DNA from: Oligoflexia bacterium
GTDB lineage: Bacteria > Bdellovibrionota_G > JANQFH01
Direction: 5' to 3'
Assembly (NCBI GenBank): GCA_028277945.1
Contig: JANQFH010000008.1
Coordinates: 450,313 to 514,312, forward strand
DNA length: 64,000 nt
Positions 26,804-35,592 of this stretch are shown in pieces. The notes below the pieces were generated by a model. The model was not told the origin of the DNA, ran no database searches, and worked only from the letters and a program-made list of their open reading frames with translations. Within the stretch, counting starts at the first letter, position 1. Each line of letters opens with the position of its first letter. The position numbers and the translations under genes were made by a program.

Positions 26804-28084
26804 TTGAGGCCCAGTAAAGTCTATATACTTGGCTACGCAGGTGAGGCATTCGGTGCTGCTTTTTTTACTGCTGGCTACCCTCTGTTTCTCTGGCACTTTC
26901 TCGCTGATCAGAACGTCCTCTCTCTGGGACTGATCTCAGTAGCTCTCAGCTGTGCGTTTGTCTTTGAAGGCGTTGCTGAAATCCTCTCTAGTTTTGCTGC
27001 TGACCGTTGGGGGTTATCAAGGCGACGCGTGTTCCTCATCGGGTTTTTTTTACGCTTTGCTGCTTTTCCTATCCTTGCCACCTTTCAACTGTGGGTTGGT
27101 AGCACAGGTACTACGATGGTAGCTTTGCTTGTGGCAATGGCGTGCAACTCTGCCGGCTATGCTTTTTTTTCAGGCACCTTTGATGGCTGGGCGGTTACAG
27201 CTGAAATAGCAGAGGATCGCCATTTCTCTAAGTCAAAGTTTTTTGTTAGAGCTCAGCTGTTTGAACGGCTGCTCTATTTCTGTGGCGTTTCTATTTTAAT
27301 TGCCGCTGTCTTTTTCATGGAAACCGTAGCTGATATTGCGGCTAAAGAGTGGCTCTGGACCTCTATATGGATCTTTGCAGCAGTCAGTCAGGTGACCCTG
27401 TGGACTACCGTTTTCCTTGTCTCGAAAGGTTATGACTCGGTGCAGACCGGGCCCAAACTGCCACCTATGAAGGTGATGGTAAAAAACGCCTTTCAGCCGG
27501 CATCGCTAGTTGGTCTGACGTTGCTCGTCTGTCTCTATGCAGTTACTATGCTGGTCACGTTCTCCTGGCCGCTCATTGCCGAATTTGCGGGACCGCGGCC
27601 GCAATCCTATCTCATGCTTCCGGGTCTTATCCTTTTCGGATTTTTTGGCACGCTCTTCGCCAGAAGGTGTGCACGCAATTCTGCAAAGCAGAGTAGTAAA
27701 CGGCATGCGATCTATGGTTCTGCTGCCGCTTCTGGAATCTTAATACTTGCGGGTCTCCTCCTTGTATTGATGCAGCCATTCGAGCTAAGCGTGGGTGTGC
27801 TAGTAGTCTGCCTAGTTGTTGTTATGCGCTTTTTTTTCTTTTATGGCTATGGCTTTGTCGTTAGCCTAATTCACGAGGACATTGGTGCAGATGAGAACGT
27901 TCGTGCCTGTATCGTCTCAATACGCATGGCTTTGGCCAATCTGGTCGTAGGCGCGATCTTTTTACTGCACCGCTACTTTTACGACAGTGTTCATGTGGGT
28001 TCAGAAAGGCTGCTTGGATGGACTATTCTTGTGGTATCCCTCATGGCCTTCCTGGCTTCGTTGACCATGAAGTTTCGCAAGTAG
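26804..28084 (+). CDS. Major facilitator superfamily transporter
   Basis: 426 residues with about 12 hydrophobic helices. The loop after helix 2 has a motif-A-like FAADRWGLSRRRVFLIG (consensus GxLaDrxGrkxxl). The start is TTG 26804 by default; no better-placed ATG was seen, so the true start may be a little different. Substrate not predictable. It ends 10 bases before a long palindrome and is convergent with nuoI. Confidence 0.85.
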   Translation: MRPSKVYILGYAGEAFGAAFFTAGYPLFLWHFLADQNVLSLGLISVALSCAFVFEGVAEILSSFAADRWGLSRRRVFLIGFFLRFAAFPILATFQLWVGSTGTTMVALLVAMACNSAGYAFFSGTFDGWAVTAEIAEDRHFSKSKFFVRAQLFERLLYFCGVSILIAAVFFMETVADIAAKEWLWTSIWIFAAVSQVTLWTTVFLVSKGYDSVQTGPKLPPMKVMVKNAFQPASLVGLTLLVCLYAVTMLVTFSWPLIAEFAGPRPQSYLMLPGLILFGFFGTLFARRCARNSAKQSSKRHAIYGSAAASGILILAGLLLVLMQPFELSVGVLVVCLVVVMRFFFFYGYGFVVSLIHEDIGADENVRACIVSIRMALANLVVGAIFLLHRYFYDSVHVGSERLLGWTILVVSLMAFLASLTMKFRK

Positions 28085-28094
28085 AAGGGACTAC

Positions 28095-28147
28095 AAGGTA
28101 CGGCCTTACTTTTAGGGACTCTGTCCCTAAAAGTAAGGCCGTACCTT
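28095..28147. repeat. Perfect palindrome, 25-bp arms and 3-base loop
   Basis: Arms 28095-28119 and 28123-28147 are perfectly complementary around loop TCT. The outer end is AAGGTACGGCC and the inner end TTTTAGGGAC. It sits in the gap between the convergent MFS gene and nuoI, where a bidirectional terminator is expected, and four Ts close the right arm on the plus strand. The arm length and perfection exceed an ordinary terminator and suggest a recently mobile palindromic unit, for example a REP/RAYT-associated or miniature element. No second copy was found in the window. Confidence 0.9.
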
Positions 28148-28155
28148 TTGAAGAA

Positions 28156-28722
28156 TCACTTATCGCTGGGTACAAACATCGGGCGTAGGGTGTTGGCGCG
28201 TCTCTCTGAGGCATCACGTTGGCGTTCCTCCCAGATGTGCGGTACCTCAAGGTTATCAAAGTCGTCGAGGAGGAGATCCTTTTTAAAGATGAGGTCGGCG
28301 AGGTTGCCGGAGACCAGTTCATAGCGGTTCGACATGCGGATGGCGTCCACCGGGCAGGCCTCTTCGCAATAGCCACAGACAATACAGCGTCCCATATCAA
28401 TGTTGAACTCCACGGGAAAGCGATCTTTAACGTTCGGATCTGGGTATTCGCCTGGTTTGATGTAGATCGCATAAGCGGGACAGGCAATCTCACAGAGACC
28501 ACAGGCAACACAGCGCTCGACACCGTTGTCATCTTGTACTAATTCTGGAAAACCACGATATCCCTGTGGTAGCTGCCAACGTTCTTCGGGGTATTGTTCG
28601 GTAACCTTTCGTGCCAGCAAATGCCGCAGCGTAATCGCCATGCCGCGAAAGATGGCTGGAAGATAGATGGCTTGGAGGAAGCGTGACCACCAAGAGCGAT
28701 GCGGGATGGCTGTGGAGCTCAT
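28156..28722 (-). CDS. nuoI: NADH-quinone oxidoreductase subunit I (NuoI)
   Basis: Carries the two [4Fe-4S] clusters N6a and N6b of complex [13 protein letters not shown] and [12 protein letters not shown], each CxxCxxCxxxCP. 188 residues, the normal NuoI length. Its ATG overlaps the stop of the upstream NuoB-NuoD gene by ATGA, so translation is coupled. In complex I it connects the peripheral arm clusters to NuoB. No other nuo gene follows; the next feature downstream is the palindrome. Confidence 0.96.
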   Translation of the reverse strand: MSSTAIPHRSWWSRFLQAIYLPAIFRGMAITLRHLLARKVTEQYPEERWQLPQGYRGFPELVQDDNGVERCVACGLCEIACPAYAIYIKPGEYPDPNVKDRFPVEFNIDMGRCIVCGYCEEACPVDAIRMSNRYELVSGNLADLIFKKDLLLDDFDNLEVPHIWEERQRDASERRANTLRPMFVPSDK

Positions 28723-30434
28723 CGGTCACACTCTCCCATCACCGGATCAAGACTGGCAATAATAGCCACGGCATCGGCGATCTTTATACCCTCTAAACCC
28801 TTTTGCAGGATACCGAGGTTGTTGAAAGAGGGGGCACGAATGCGCAGGCGATAGGGGTGTTTGCTGCCATCGCTGACTAAGTAAAATCCCAGCTCGCCCT
28901 TCGGGCTTTCAATACCTTGATAGACTTCTCCTTGCGGTGGCTTGATACCTTCGCTAAACAGCATGAAGTGATGGATCATCGACTCCATTTCGTTATAGAC
29001 GTTATCCTTTTCCGGTAGGATGACCTTTGCATTATCAATGTTGATCGGACCCTCGGGGAGACCCTCTAGAGCCTGGGTAATAATCTTGATCGACTCACGG
29101 ATCTCATCGATACGGATCATGTAGCGGTCGTAACAGTCGCCGTTTTCGCGTGTACAAACGTTAAAATCAAACTCGTTGTAATTCAGGTAGGGCGCGGCTT
29201 GGCGCAGATCAAGCGGCACACCCGAAGCTCTCAGTATCGGTCCAGTTATGGCAAAGTCCATGAGTATTTCCTTAGAGAAGACGCCAACTCCCTGGGTGCG
29301 CTCCACCCAAATACGGTTGTGTGCTAGAAGGTTTTCTAGATCATCGAGCACAGGTGGAAGTTTTTTAAGAAATGCTCGTAACTCAGAGACAAAGTTAGGT
29401 GGTAGATCACGCATCATACCGCCGATGCGGGTATAGCTCGAGGTCAGCCGTGAACCACAGAGTTTCTCAATGAGGTTGTAGATGTATTCTCGCTGTTGGA
29501 AGGTATAAAAGAAGGTGGAGTAGGCGCCGATGTCCATGCCATAGGTGCCCAAGTTTAACAGGTGTGAGCTGATGCGGGCTAGCTCGCAGCAGATAACGCG
29601 TACATACTGACAGCGCCTGGTGACGTCGATGTCGAGCAGCTTTTCAACAGCCAGTACGTAAGCGACGTTGTTTGACAGCGGCGCAAGGTAGTCTAAGCGA
29701 TCGGTGTAGGGGATGTACTGATGGTAGGTGCGGTGCTCACCGAGTTTTTCATAGCCACGGTGGAGATAGCCTATATGCGGATAGGCACGTACTATGGTCT
29801 CATCCTCCAGCTCTAAGACGATACGTAGTACGCCATGGGTGCTGGGGTGTTGTGGGCCCATGTTGAGCATGCGTGTACCCGCGCGTGTTGGCTGTTCTGT
29901 GGTCTTTACCGGCTCCAGGGGTATGGTTGCTTGGTGTACCTCTTCGTTGATGGAGCCAAATATTGGCGACGGCTTCTTACGCACCTTCCGTTGTATTTCC
30001 ATGAGCGCGAGCAAGAGGTTCTCTGGCCTTGGTGGACAACCGGCAACGTAGGCGTCGATGGGCAAAACCTTACCGAGCCCTTGCACCACAGAGTAGGCAT
30101 CAAACATACCACCGGTGGCGAGGCAGGCGCCCATGGCAATGACCCACTTGGGTTCGGGCATCTGGTCGTATATTCTCCGTACCACGGGTGCCATCTTGTG
30201 TGTGAGGGTGCCAGCAACAATCATCAGATCAGACTGTCGCGGTGAGAAGCGCAGTACCTCAGAGCCAAAACGAGAGACGTCGTAGCGCGAGCCAACAATG
30301 GCCATCATCTCAATGGCACAGCAGGAGATGCCCATAGGCATCGGCCACAACGAGTTGCTGCGCGCCCAACCAATGGCTCGATCCATGGTCGTGGTAATGA
30401 TATTAAACTTGTCGCTCTCTGCAGCTACCACCAC
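28719..30434 (-). CDS. nuoBD: Fused NADH-quinone oxidoreductase subunits B and D (no NuoC domain)
   Basis: 571 residues in one frame. Residues about 1-155 are NuoB: the N2-cluster cysteines are C38 and C39 ([10 protein letters not shown]), C104 (MGACLATGG) and C133 (GCPPRPE). After a ~30-residue linker, NuoD begins near 187 with [14 protein letters not shown] and continues with [11 protein letters not shown] to the C-terminal GECDR. NuoC, normally encoded between B and D (or fused as NuoCD/NuoBCD), is missing: the linker cannot hold its ~150-200 residues. Start is GTG 30434 with GGGGGA just upstream. Located 24 bases after folE on the same strand. Confidence 0.95.
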   Translation of the reverse strand: MVVAAESDKFNIITTTMDRAIGWARSNSLWPMPMGISCCAIEMMAIVGSRYDVSRFGSEVLRFSPRQSDLMIVAGTLTHKMAPVVRRIYDQMPEPKWVIAMGACLATGGMFDAYSVVQGLGKVLPIDAYVAGCPPRPENLLLALMEIQRKVRKKPSPIFGSINEEVHQATIPLEPVKTTEQPTRAGTRMLNMGPQHPSTHGVLRIVLELEDETIVRAYPHIGYLHRGYEKLGEHRTYHQYIPYTDRLDYLAPLSNNVAYVLAVEKLLDIDVTRRCQYVRVICCELARISSHLLNLGTYGMDIGAYSTFFYTFQQREYIYNLIEKLCGSRLTSSYTRIGGMMRDLPPNFVSELRAFLKKLPPVLDDLENLLAHNRIWVERTQGVGVFSKEILMDFAITGPILRASGVPLDLRQAAPYLNYNEFDFNVCTRENGDCYDRYMIRIDEIRESIKIITQALEGLPEGPINIDNAKVILPEKDNVYNEMESMIHHFMLFSEGIKPPQGEVYQGIESPKGELGFYLVSDGSKHPYRLRIRAPSFNNLGILQKGLEGIKIADAVAIIASLDPVMGECDR

Positions 30435-30458
30435 AATCCCCCAATTAGCAAAGTTCTA

Positions 30459-31016
30459 TCACAGATTCGCAAGAGTTGTCTGCGTTAAGCTGAGAAACTC
30501 TTGCCGGCTAGCCTGGTTGGTTTGAAAGCTGCCGAGCATGGCGCTGGTGACCGCACGCGAACGCTGTTTCTCTACACCGCGCATCATCATGCAGAGGTGG
30601 TGTGCCTCCATGACTACGGCAACACCCAGGGGTTGCAGATGGGTTTGGATGGTTTCAGCAATCTGTTGCGTCAGTCGCTCTTGCAGCTGCAGTCGGCGGG
30701 CAAACACTTCAACCACGCGTGCCATGCGGCTGAGGCCGATGATCTTTTTGTCCGGTATGTAGGCGAGATGGCAACGTCCATAAAAGGGCAGCAGGTGGTG
30801 TTCACAGAGGCTAAAAAAGTCTATGTCTTTAACCAAAACCATCTCTTGGCTATGGCTGGCGTAGACGGCGCCGTTGATGATTTTAGCAGGGTCTTCCTGG
30901 TAACCCTTGGTCAGGAAGCGCAGCGACTTGCTCACCCGTGTGGCTGTTTGGCGCAGACCATCGCGCTCTGGGTCTTCGCCTAATTCGCTGAGCAGTTTGC
31001 GGATGAGCGCTTCCAT
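30459..31016 (-). CDS. folE: GTP cyclohydrolase I (FolE)
   Basis: Converts GTP to 7,8-dihydroneopterin triphosphate, the first step of tetrahydrofolate or queuosine-precursor synthesis. Zinc and active-site residues are visible in [15 protein letters not shown] (about residues 69-83) and [10 protein letters not shown]. 185 residues, standard for type IA enzymes. A good sigma-70 promoter lies 52-80 bp upstream. nuoBD and nuoI follow at short spacing and are probably transcribed with it, an odd functional grouping. Confidence 0.96.
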   Translation of the reverse strand: MEALIRKLLSELGEDPERDGLRQTATRVSKSLRFLTKGYQEDPAKIINGAVYASHSQEMVLVKDIDFFSLCEHHLLPFYGRCHLAYIPDKKIIGLSRMARVVEVFARRLQLQERLTQQIAETIQTHLQPLGVAVVMEAHHLCMMMRGVEKQRSRAVTSAMLGSFQTNQASRQEFLSLTQTTLANL

Positions 31017-31067
31017 ATCTATCTATTTGAAATCATTTGATATTTTTAGAATGTCAAAATTTCGCGT

Positions 31068-31096
31068 AGTATGAAGAAAAGCCCTTACACTGTCAA
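31068..31096 (-). promoter_or_regulatory. Sigma-70-type promoter for folE-nuoBD-nuoI
   Basis: On the minus strand, TTGACA (31096-31091) and CATACT (31073-31068) are separated by 17 bp. Transcription would start near 31061, about 45 bases before the folE ATG. Confidence 0.65.
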
Positions 31097-31145
31097 GTCG
31101 TGCCATTTAGCTGGGAGAGGAACATAAGTTCTGTATACCGCTGCG

Positions 31146-31174
31146 TTGACTGAACCAAACGATTTCCCTATACT
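31146..31174 (+). promoter_or_regulatory. Sigma-70-type promoter for the large lipoprotein gene
   Basis: TTGACT at 31146-31151 and TATACT at 31169-31174 with a 17-bp spacer, one of the closest consensus matches in the window. It leaves a leader of about 87 bases before ATG 31269. It is divergent from the folE promoter. Confidence 0.7.
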
Positions 31175-31268
31175 TAAATAAGTTCCCGAACATCATTGAA
31201 GTTTCCAAACAGCTAGAGGGGTAACTATCCGTCCCATTGAGATCGTGTCAGGGCTGGAGGATAACTCT

Positions 31269-34200
31269 ATGAAACAGATCGGCTTGGTTGTTTGCACCAC
31301 ACTGCTGCTAATTGTGATTGGCTGTGCTACGGGTGAAGATGACACCAGCAGCGATCCCACACCAGCACCCACCTCCACCACCGCGCCAGAACCTCCTGGT
31401 GCCTCAGGTACCCAGGTGATTGGTCTGCCCGGTCTCTGTGAGACGGGTGATGTCGCCACACTCAATCCCGATTCCAGCGGTAAGATCCGTTTCTCTCTAC
31501 CACCAGCAGACTTTCAAGAGGTTTCGGATTGCAGCAACGGTGATGACCGTGATGCCACCACAGACGAGTATGGTTTTATCTTTTTTAACCCCACTGCAGC
31601 CGACTACAGCTTCGATATCGCCGAGCCCGACGATCTGGATGAGCCCTCCGCCAAGTTTGGTGGGGAGTTTGATCCCAAAGCATGGGACGCTGCCATCCAA
31701 GGTACCATCAACCCCTGGGATGAACTCGCCTATGATATCTACCAAAAACAGAAAGCAGAGTCCGGCTCCTCCATTTGGCCGCCGCTCTTTTCCACAAAAG
31801 AGGAACCTCCAGAGGTGGGCGATGAGGTAGAGTTTCGTTTTCCCAGCGAGGTCGATGTTGTTGGTGTCTGTGATGCCGTCACCTCAGCGATTTTGCGCAA
31901 AAAGAATAGCGTTGTCCGTATCTTTGTTGACCGCGATGTGCCCTACTCAACCTCAGATGCAACTACAGACTGCAGTGTGAGCAATACTCTCTGCGATGGC
32001 GCACTCACCCGCATTGCTGGTGTCATTGAAAGCAATTTTGTCCCACTGCTGATTGATCTCTTTGCTGCGATTCCCGATGTTAATGGCGATGGCACCTTTA
32101 GTTTTGTGATTACGCCGCTTGTGAACCAAATCAGCGAGACCGACGGCTCAGCCGAGGATATTCCCATTGGTGTGGTGCCGCACGGATTCTCCATGACCAC
32201 CGATCTGCTGCCTTTTGACGAAGACACCAACCCCTGTTCCAATGAACAGGAAGTTATCTATGCCCACGCTCCTGATCCAGATGGCATTTTTAACTTTCTC
32301 GATCCCATTCCTTTGAATACCTATATCTCTACGGATCTGTTGTCTATCGTACCGTTTCACGGGCAGAGGCTTGGTTCTTTCGACAAACATGTATTTGTGA
32401 ATGAGGGTCAGCCAGAAGAGGAGTGGTTGCAAAACGTCCTCAGTCTTATGGCGGTTGATCTCAGTGGCTTTTTTGCCTATTCGCCATCTTTTATGTTTGA
32501 TGTCTTTGCCTACTTGGATCTGCCATCGTACGTGTCGCTGACATCGTCGGATCGTTGGTTTGCCGATATCTCTCTAGGCATGCAGTATCTCTTTGCCAAG
32601 TTTCTCTTAGATAGCCAGACCGACGACACCGTCAACTTAGATAGCAAAAACTATGATACCGATCTCGCCTTTATCAGCACGCTCTATGGTGAATCTACCG
32701 GTACGCAGAATTTAGAAGAGAACCTCGAGTTTACCTTTGATCCAGCCATTGAGACCGAGTTTATTGCCATGTTCAAATTCTTCTCTATTGCCATGGCCGT
32801 AGCGCAAACAGCTATGGAAAAATCTAATGTTGATTTTCCCTATTACCTAGATCCAAACAGCACCCTTTATGGTACCGCCATTGCCAATGCCTCTGGTAGC
32901 ACGCGTGCTGGCGCAGATGGCGGTTCACTAGATGACGACTCGTCTGCCAACCCCGTGGGTATTAATCTCAATGGTGAAAACCCCATTGTTGTTTTTGGCA
33001 GTACCAATCGTACCTTTCTCTTTGAAAACCCAGACCAGTTTACCTACGCACCAGGAAACAGTTTCAAGGGATTTACTGAGGGACTTGCTTTTAACTTTGT
33101 GCGTGTGGGTGGACTGTTTGAGGAGATCAGCAACTTTCAAATCGAGGCGAACTCAGCCAACTGGAAGGGGTTTGTCGTGCGCCGGCCCGATATCGATCCA
33201 GCCTCGCCTGTTGTTTATAGTGAGAGCGTCTTTGGCACGCTCGACTCCACTACCGAGGTGATCGGGCCGAGCACCGTGGACTACGCCAGCCACATCTCTG
33301 GCAGCCGTGGTACGACGCTGGTCATCCGTGGCAACATTGAGGAGAAGAAGAACTTTACGGCGATGTTTGATCCCGACACTGGGGTGACCACCTTTGTCAA
33401 CGTGGATGATATCGATACCTATACGATTACCATTCCCACCACTCCTACAGACGCGAAAAACCTTGCGGTTTGGGTAGAGGCTCAGGTTAACGACGATAAC
33501 GGCAGTACAGGACTGCGGCCGATGTTGGCTGTGGTCTCCGCCGATGATGTGCCTAATCTTGGCACGCTCACCAATGCCATTGACAACGGCGACAACCTGC
33601 CGCAGTGGCGTTATGTGATTCCGTTTGTAGATGGCGAGAATACCTTTATTGTTGAAGATTTAGAGAACTTTGATAGTGGCGGCTCGCTGCCCTGTGACGG
33701 TGCAGAGACCGATACCTCGCCTGATCCCATTGCCTTTTCCACAGTTGGCGTGAACTGGGGTAGTTTGATCTACAAGCCTTTCTTTGAGCTGTTTGTGCTC
33801 AAATCCATTCCAGATGATCCTGTCTACAACCCTCTCGATGACGAGTTCTATGAGCCACGTTTCCAAAAACAGCTAGACAGCGACTGTTTTGCTGACGCCG
33901 ATGAAGACAATGACAACGCCTTGGGCACCATTGCCATTGAAGAGTTCAGATCACCGAGTAATTTCCAGGAGCAGATCTTAACCTATATGGCGCGCGAAGA
34001 GACCAATGCGGTCTATACCAGCACCCATCCTCTCGCCAATACCGGCACGGAAGACACTCTTGCTGTGGATGTCGATAGCCGTGACGACGACGACGATGTG
34101 TTCGCAGATTTGGGCAATAACATCGGTGGCTACTCGGTAAAAAATGTTGAGAACAGCACGTTACAGGTCTGCCAGAGTACGATCAACGCCCACATCTCTG

Positions 34201-34454
34201 GCGAGATCCCAGTGGCCTCCCAAGATGGCTTTAACGCCACAACAGGGGATCTGGTTGGCCCTATGGGTTTCAACCCACCAAGCGGGCATGCAGATTGTTC
34301 CTCATCCGCCTTTTACCAGCTCACCGCAGGTCAAAGCTATACCATCGTGGTTGCCGGCGTGAATGGCACCACCGGGCCTTACGAGCTGAAGCTGCGGAAG
34401 TTTGACATTACCAAGGAGCAGGGCCTGTTCTTTCTCGTAGTCACTTCGGAGTAG
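31269..34454 (+). CDS. Large lipoprotein with an M30-like, apparently non-catalytic peptidase region
   Basis: 1061 residues. ATG 31269 is preferred over the in-frame start at 31245 because GGAGG precedes it and a lipoprotein signal follows directly (MKQIGLVVCTTLLLIVIGC, lipobox VIGC). An acidic Thr/Pro-rich stretch leads into a region with the layout of M30-type zinc peptidases: IPDVNGDGTFSFVITPL, then VPFHGQRLGSF (residues ~362-372) where HExxH is expected, then EEWLQNVLSLMAVDLSGF where WLNEGL..A.DL..G is expected. The zinc motif looks lost. The C-terminus has a PPC-like strand pattern (LTAGQSYTIVVAGVNG). Probably an envelope-anchored binding protein. The family call is tentative. Confidence 0.6.
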   Translation: MKQIGLVVCTTLLLIVIGCATGEDDTSSDPTPAPTSTTAPEPPGASGTQVIGLPGLCETGDVATLNPDSSGKIRFSLPPADFQEVSDCSNGDDRDATTDEYGFIFFNPTAADYSFDIAEPDDLDEPSAKFGGEFDPKAWDAAIQGTINPWDELAYDIYQKQKAESGSSIWPPLFSTKEEPPEVGDEVEFRFPSEVDVVGVCDAVTSAILRKKNSVVRIFVDRDVPYSTSDATTDCSVSNTLCDGALTRIAGVIESNFVPLLIDLFAAIPDVNGDGTFSFVITPLVNQISETDGSAEDIPIGVVPHGFSMTTDLLPFDEDTNPCSNEQEVIYAHAPDPDGIFNFLDPIPLNTYISTDLLSIVPFHGQRLGSFDKHVFVNEGQPEEEWLQNVLSLMAVDLSGFFAYSPSFMFDVFAYLDLPSYVSLTSSDRWFADISLGMQYLFAKFLLDSQTDDTVNLDSKNYDTDLAFISTLYGESTGTQNLEENLEFTFDPAIETEFIAMFKFFSIAMAVAQTAMEKSNVDFPYYLDPNSTLYGTAIANASGSTRAGADGGSLDDDSSANPVGINLNGENPIVVFGSTNRTFLFENPDQFTYAPGNSFKGFTEGLAFNFVRVGGLFEEISNFQIEANSANWKGFVVRRPDIDPASPVVYSESVFGTLDSTTEVIGPSTVDYASHISGSRGTTLVIRGNIEEKKNFTAMFDPDTGVTTFVNVDDIDTYTITIPTTPTDAKNLAVWVEAQVNDDNGSTGLRPMLAVVSADDVPNLGTLTNAIDNGDNLPQWRYVIPFVDGENTFIVEDLENFDSGGSLPCDGAETDTSPDPIAFSTVGVNWGSLIYKPFFELFVLKSIPDDPVYNPLDDEFYEPRFQKQLDSDCFADADEDNDNALGTIAIEEFRSPSNFQEQILTYMAREETNAVYTSTHPLANTGTEDTLAVDVDSRDDDDDVFADLGNNIGGYSVKNVENSTLQVCQSTINAHISGEIPVASQDGFNATTGDLVGPMGFNPPSGHADCSSSAFYQLTAGQSYTIVVAGVNGTTGPYELKLRKFDITKEQGLFFLVVTSE

Positions 34455-34460
34455 CGGGGC

Positions 34461-34868
34461 GTGGGGTTGCATCTCGATCACATTGCCATTGCGGTAAGGG
34501 ATTTACAGAGAGCGAGCCAACTCTACGAACAGCTGCTGGATGTAGATGCAGGTTCAACTGAAGAGGTGGCCAGTGAAGGGGTACGCGTACGTTTTTTCTC
34601 CTGCGGTGAAACAACCATCGAGCTGATGGAGCCTTTGGGAGAGGCCTCACCGATCGCACGCTTTCTTGAGAAACGTGGCGAGGGGTTGCACCACATTGCC
34701 TTTGCCGTTGAAGATTTGTCGGCAACGCTTAAGCGGTTAGAGAAGCAGGGGATCAAACCGCACGGCCCGGTTCGCCAGGGTTCGCAGGGCAAACAGATCT
34801 GCTTTATCCACCCGCGTGATATGGCGGGAGTGCTTGTCGAACTGGTCGAGAACAACAACATAGGTTAA
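34461..34868 (+). CDS. mce: Methylmalonyl-CoA epimerase
   Basis: Glyoxalase/VOC-fold enzyme interconverting (R)- and (S)-methylmalonyl-CoA in propionate metabolism. The start is GTG 34461. Two VOC half-repeats are seen: LHLDHIAIAVRDLQRASQLY and LHHIAFAVEDLSATLKRL, with metal ligands His and Glu in HIAIAV, HHIAFAV and VLVELVE. 135 residues matches the family. It sits between two lipoprotein genes and no mutase gene is in view. Confidence 0.92.
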   Translation: MGLHLDHIAIAVRDLQRASQLYEQLLDVDAGSTEEVASEGVRVRFFSCGETTIELMEPLGEASPIARFLEKRGEGLHHIAFAVEDLSATLKRLEKQGIKPHGPVRQGSQGKQICFIHPRDMAGVLVELVENNNIG

Positions 34869-34872
34869 GCCA

Positions 34873-35592
34873 TTGACTCGGTTTCGTCGCATTAGCCTTA
34901 TCTTGCTGCTTATCGTCTGCGCTGCCTGCAGTAGCGCCGATGTTGACACCTCTACCGTGGATGTGGTTGGCACGGTGGTCAACACCTTTAACATTCTCTC
35001 CACCTCACCGATCAACATTACCTTGGTTGGCTTAGGTCTAACTACCCAGGCGGGTATCCAAGGCAGTGCCGGGGTTACCGCCTTTACCTTAGAGAATGTA
35101 CCGGCTGGCGAGCCAATTATTCTCAAGATCGCGAGCGGCGGCGACTCCTTTAGCTTCCCATTCCTTCCGGACAGTGGCTTGCAAGTCAGACTCGGCTTTA
35201 TTGATACTGCCAACTTGGAAAATCTAAAGACCTTGTTGCCAGGCCAGGGTGGCAATCCCATTGACGATAGCAAGGGCATTATCATTGGCGCCATATCCGA
35301 TGGCCAGCGTTCCAACATTACCTCGGTCTTGCTCTTAGATGACAGCGCTGCGCCAGTGAGCGACGTTGATGGGCCTTTCTTTTTCGAACAAAAGGAGGTC
35401 ACTAGCTCTCCGTTTCTGAACTTTGAACTGAGCACAAATGCGAGCTTGCTTGCGGTCAATGGCTTCTATGTTTTTTTTAACGTGCCTGAGAACAACTACA
35501 TCATCTCTTTCATAGCTGCCAACGGTGATGATGACTCTCGTTCTATCAGCGTGCTTGGCGGTAACGTTATCATTGGGCAGGACATCCCATGA
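34873..35592 (+). CDS. Predicted lipoprotein of unknown function
   Basis: 239 residues from TTG 34873, four bases after mce. The signal ends in a lipobox (LLLIVCAAC), so the mature protein begins at Cys19. The mature part is rich in Thr, Ile and Gly, with beta-type alternation and a PAGEPIILKI segment, suggesting an immunoglobulin- or carboxypeptidase-regulatory-like sandwich. No family recognised with confidence. Its stop overlaps the next ATG by ATGA. Confidence 0.65.
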   Translation: MTRFRRISLILLLIVCAACSSADVDTSTVDVVGTVVNTFNILSTSPINITLVGLGLTTQAGIQGSAGVTAFTLENVPAGEPIILKIASGGDSFSFPFLPDSGLQVRLGFIDTANLENLKTLLPGQGGNPIDDSKGIIIGAISDGQRSNITSVLLLDDSAAPVSDVDGPFFFEQKEVTSSPFLNFELSTNASLLAVNGFYVFFNVPENNYIISFIAANGDDDSRSISVLGGNVIIGQDIP

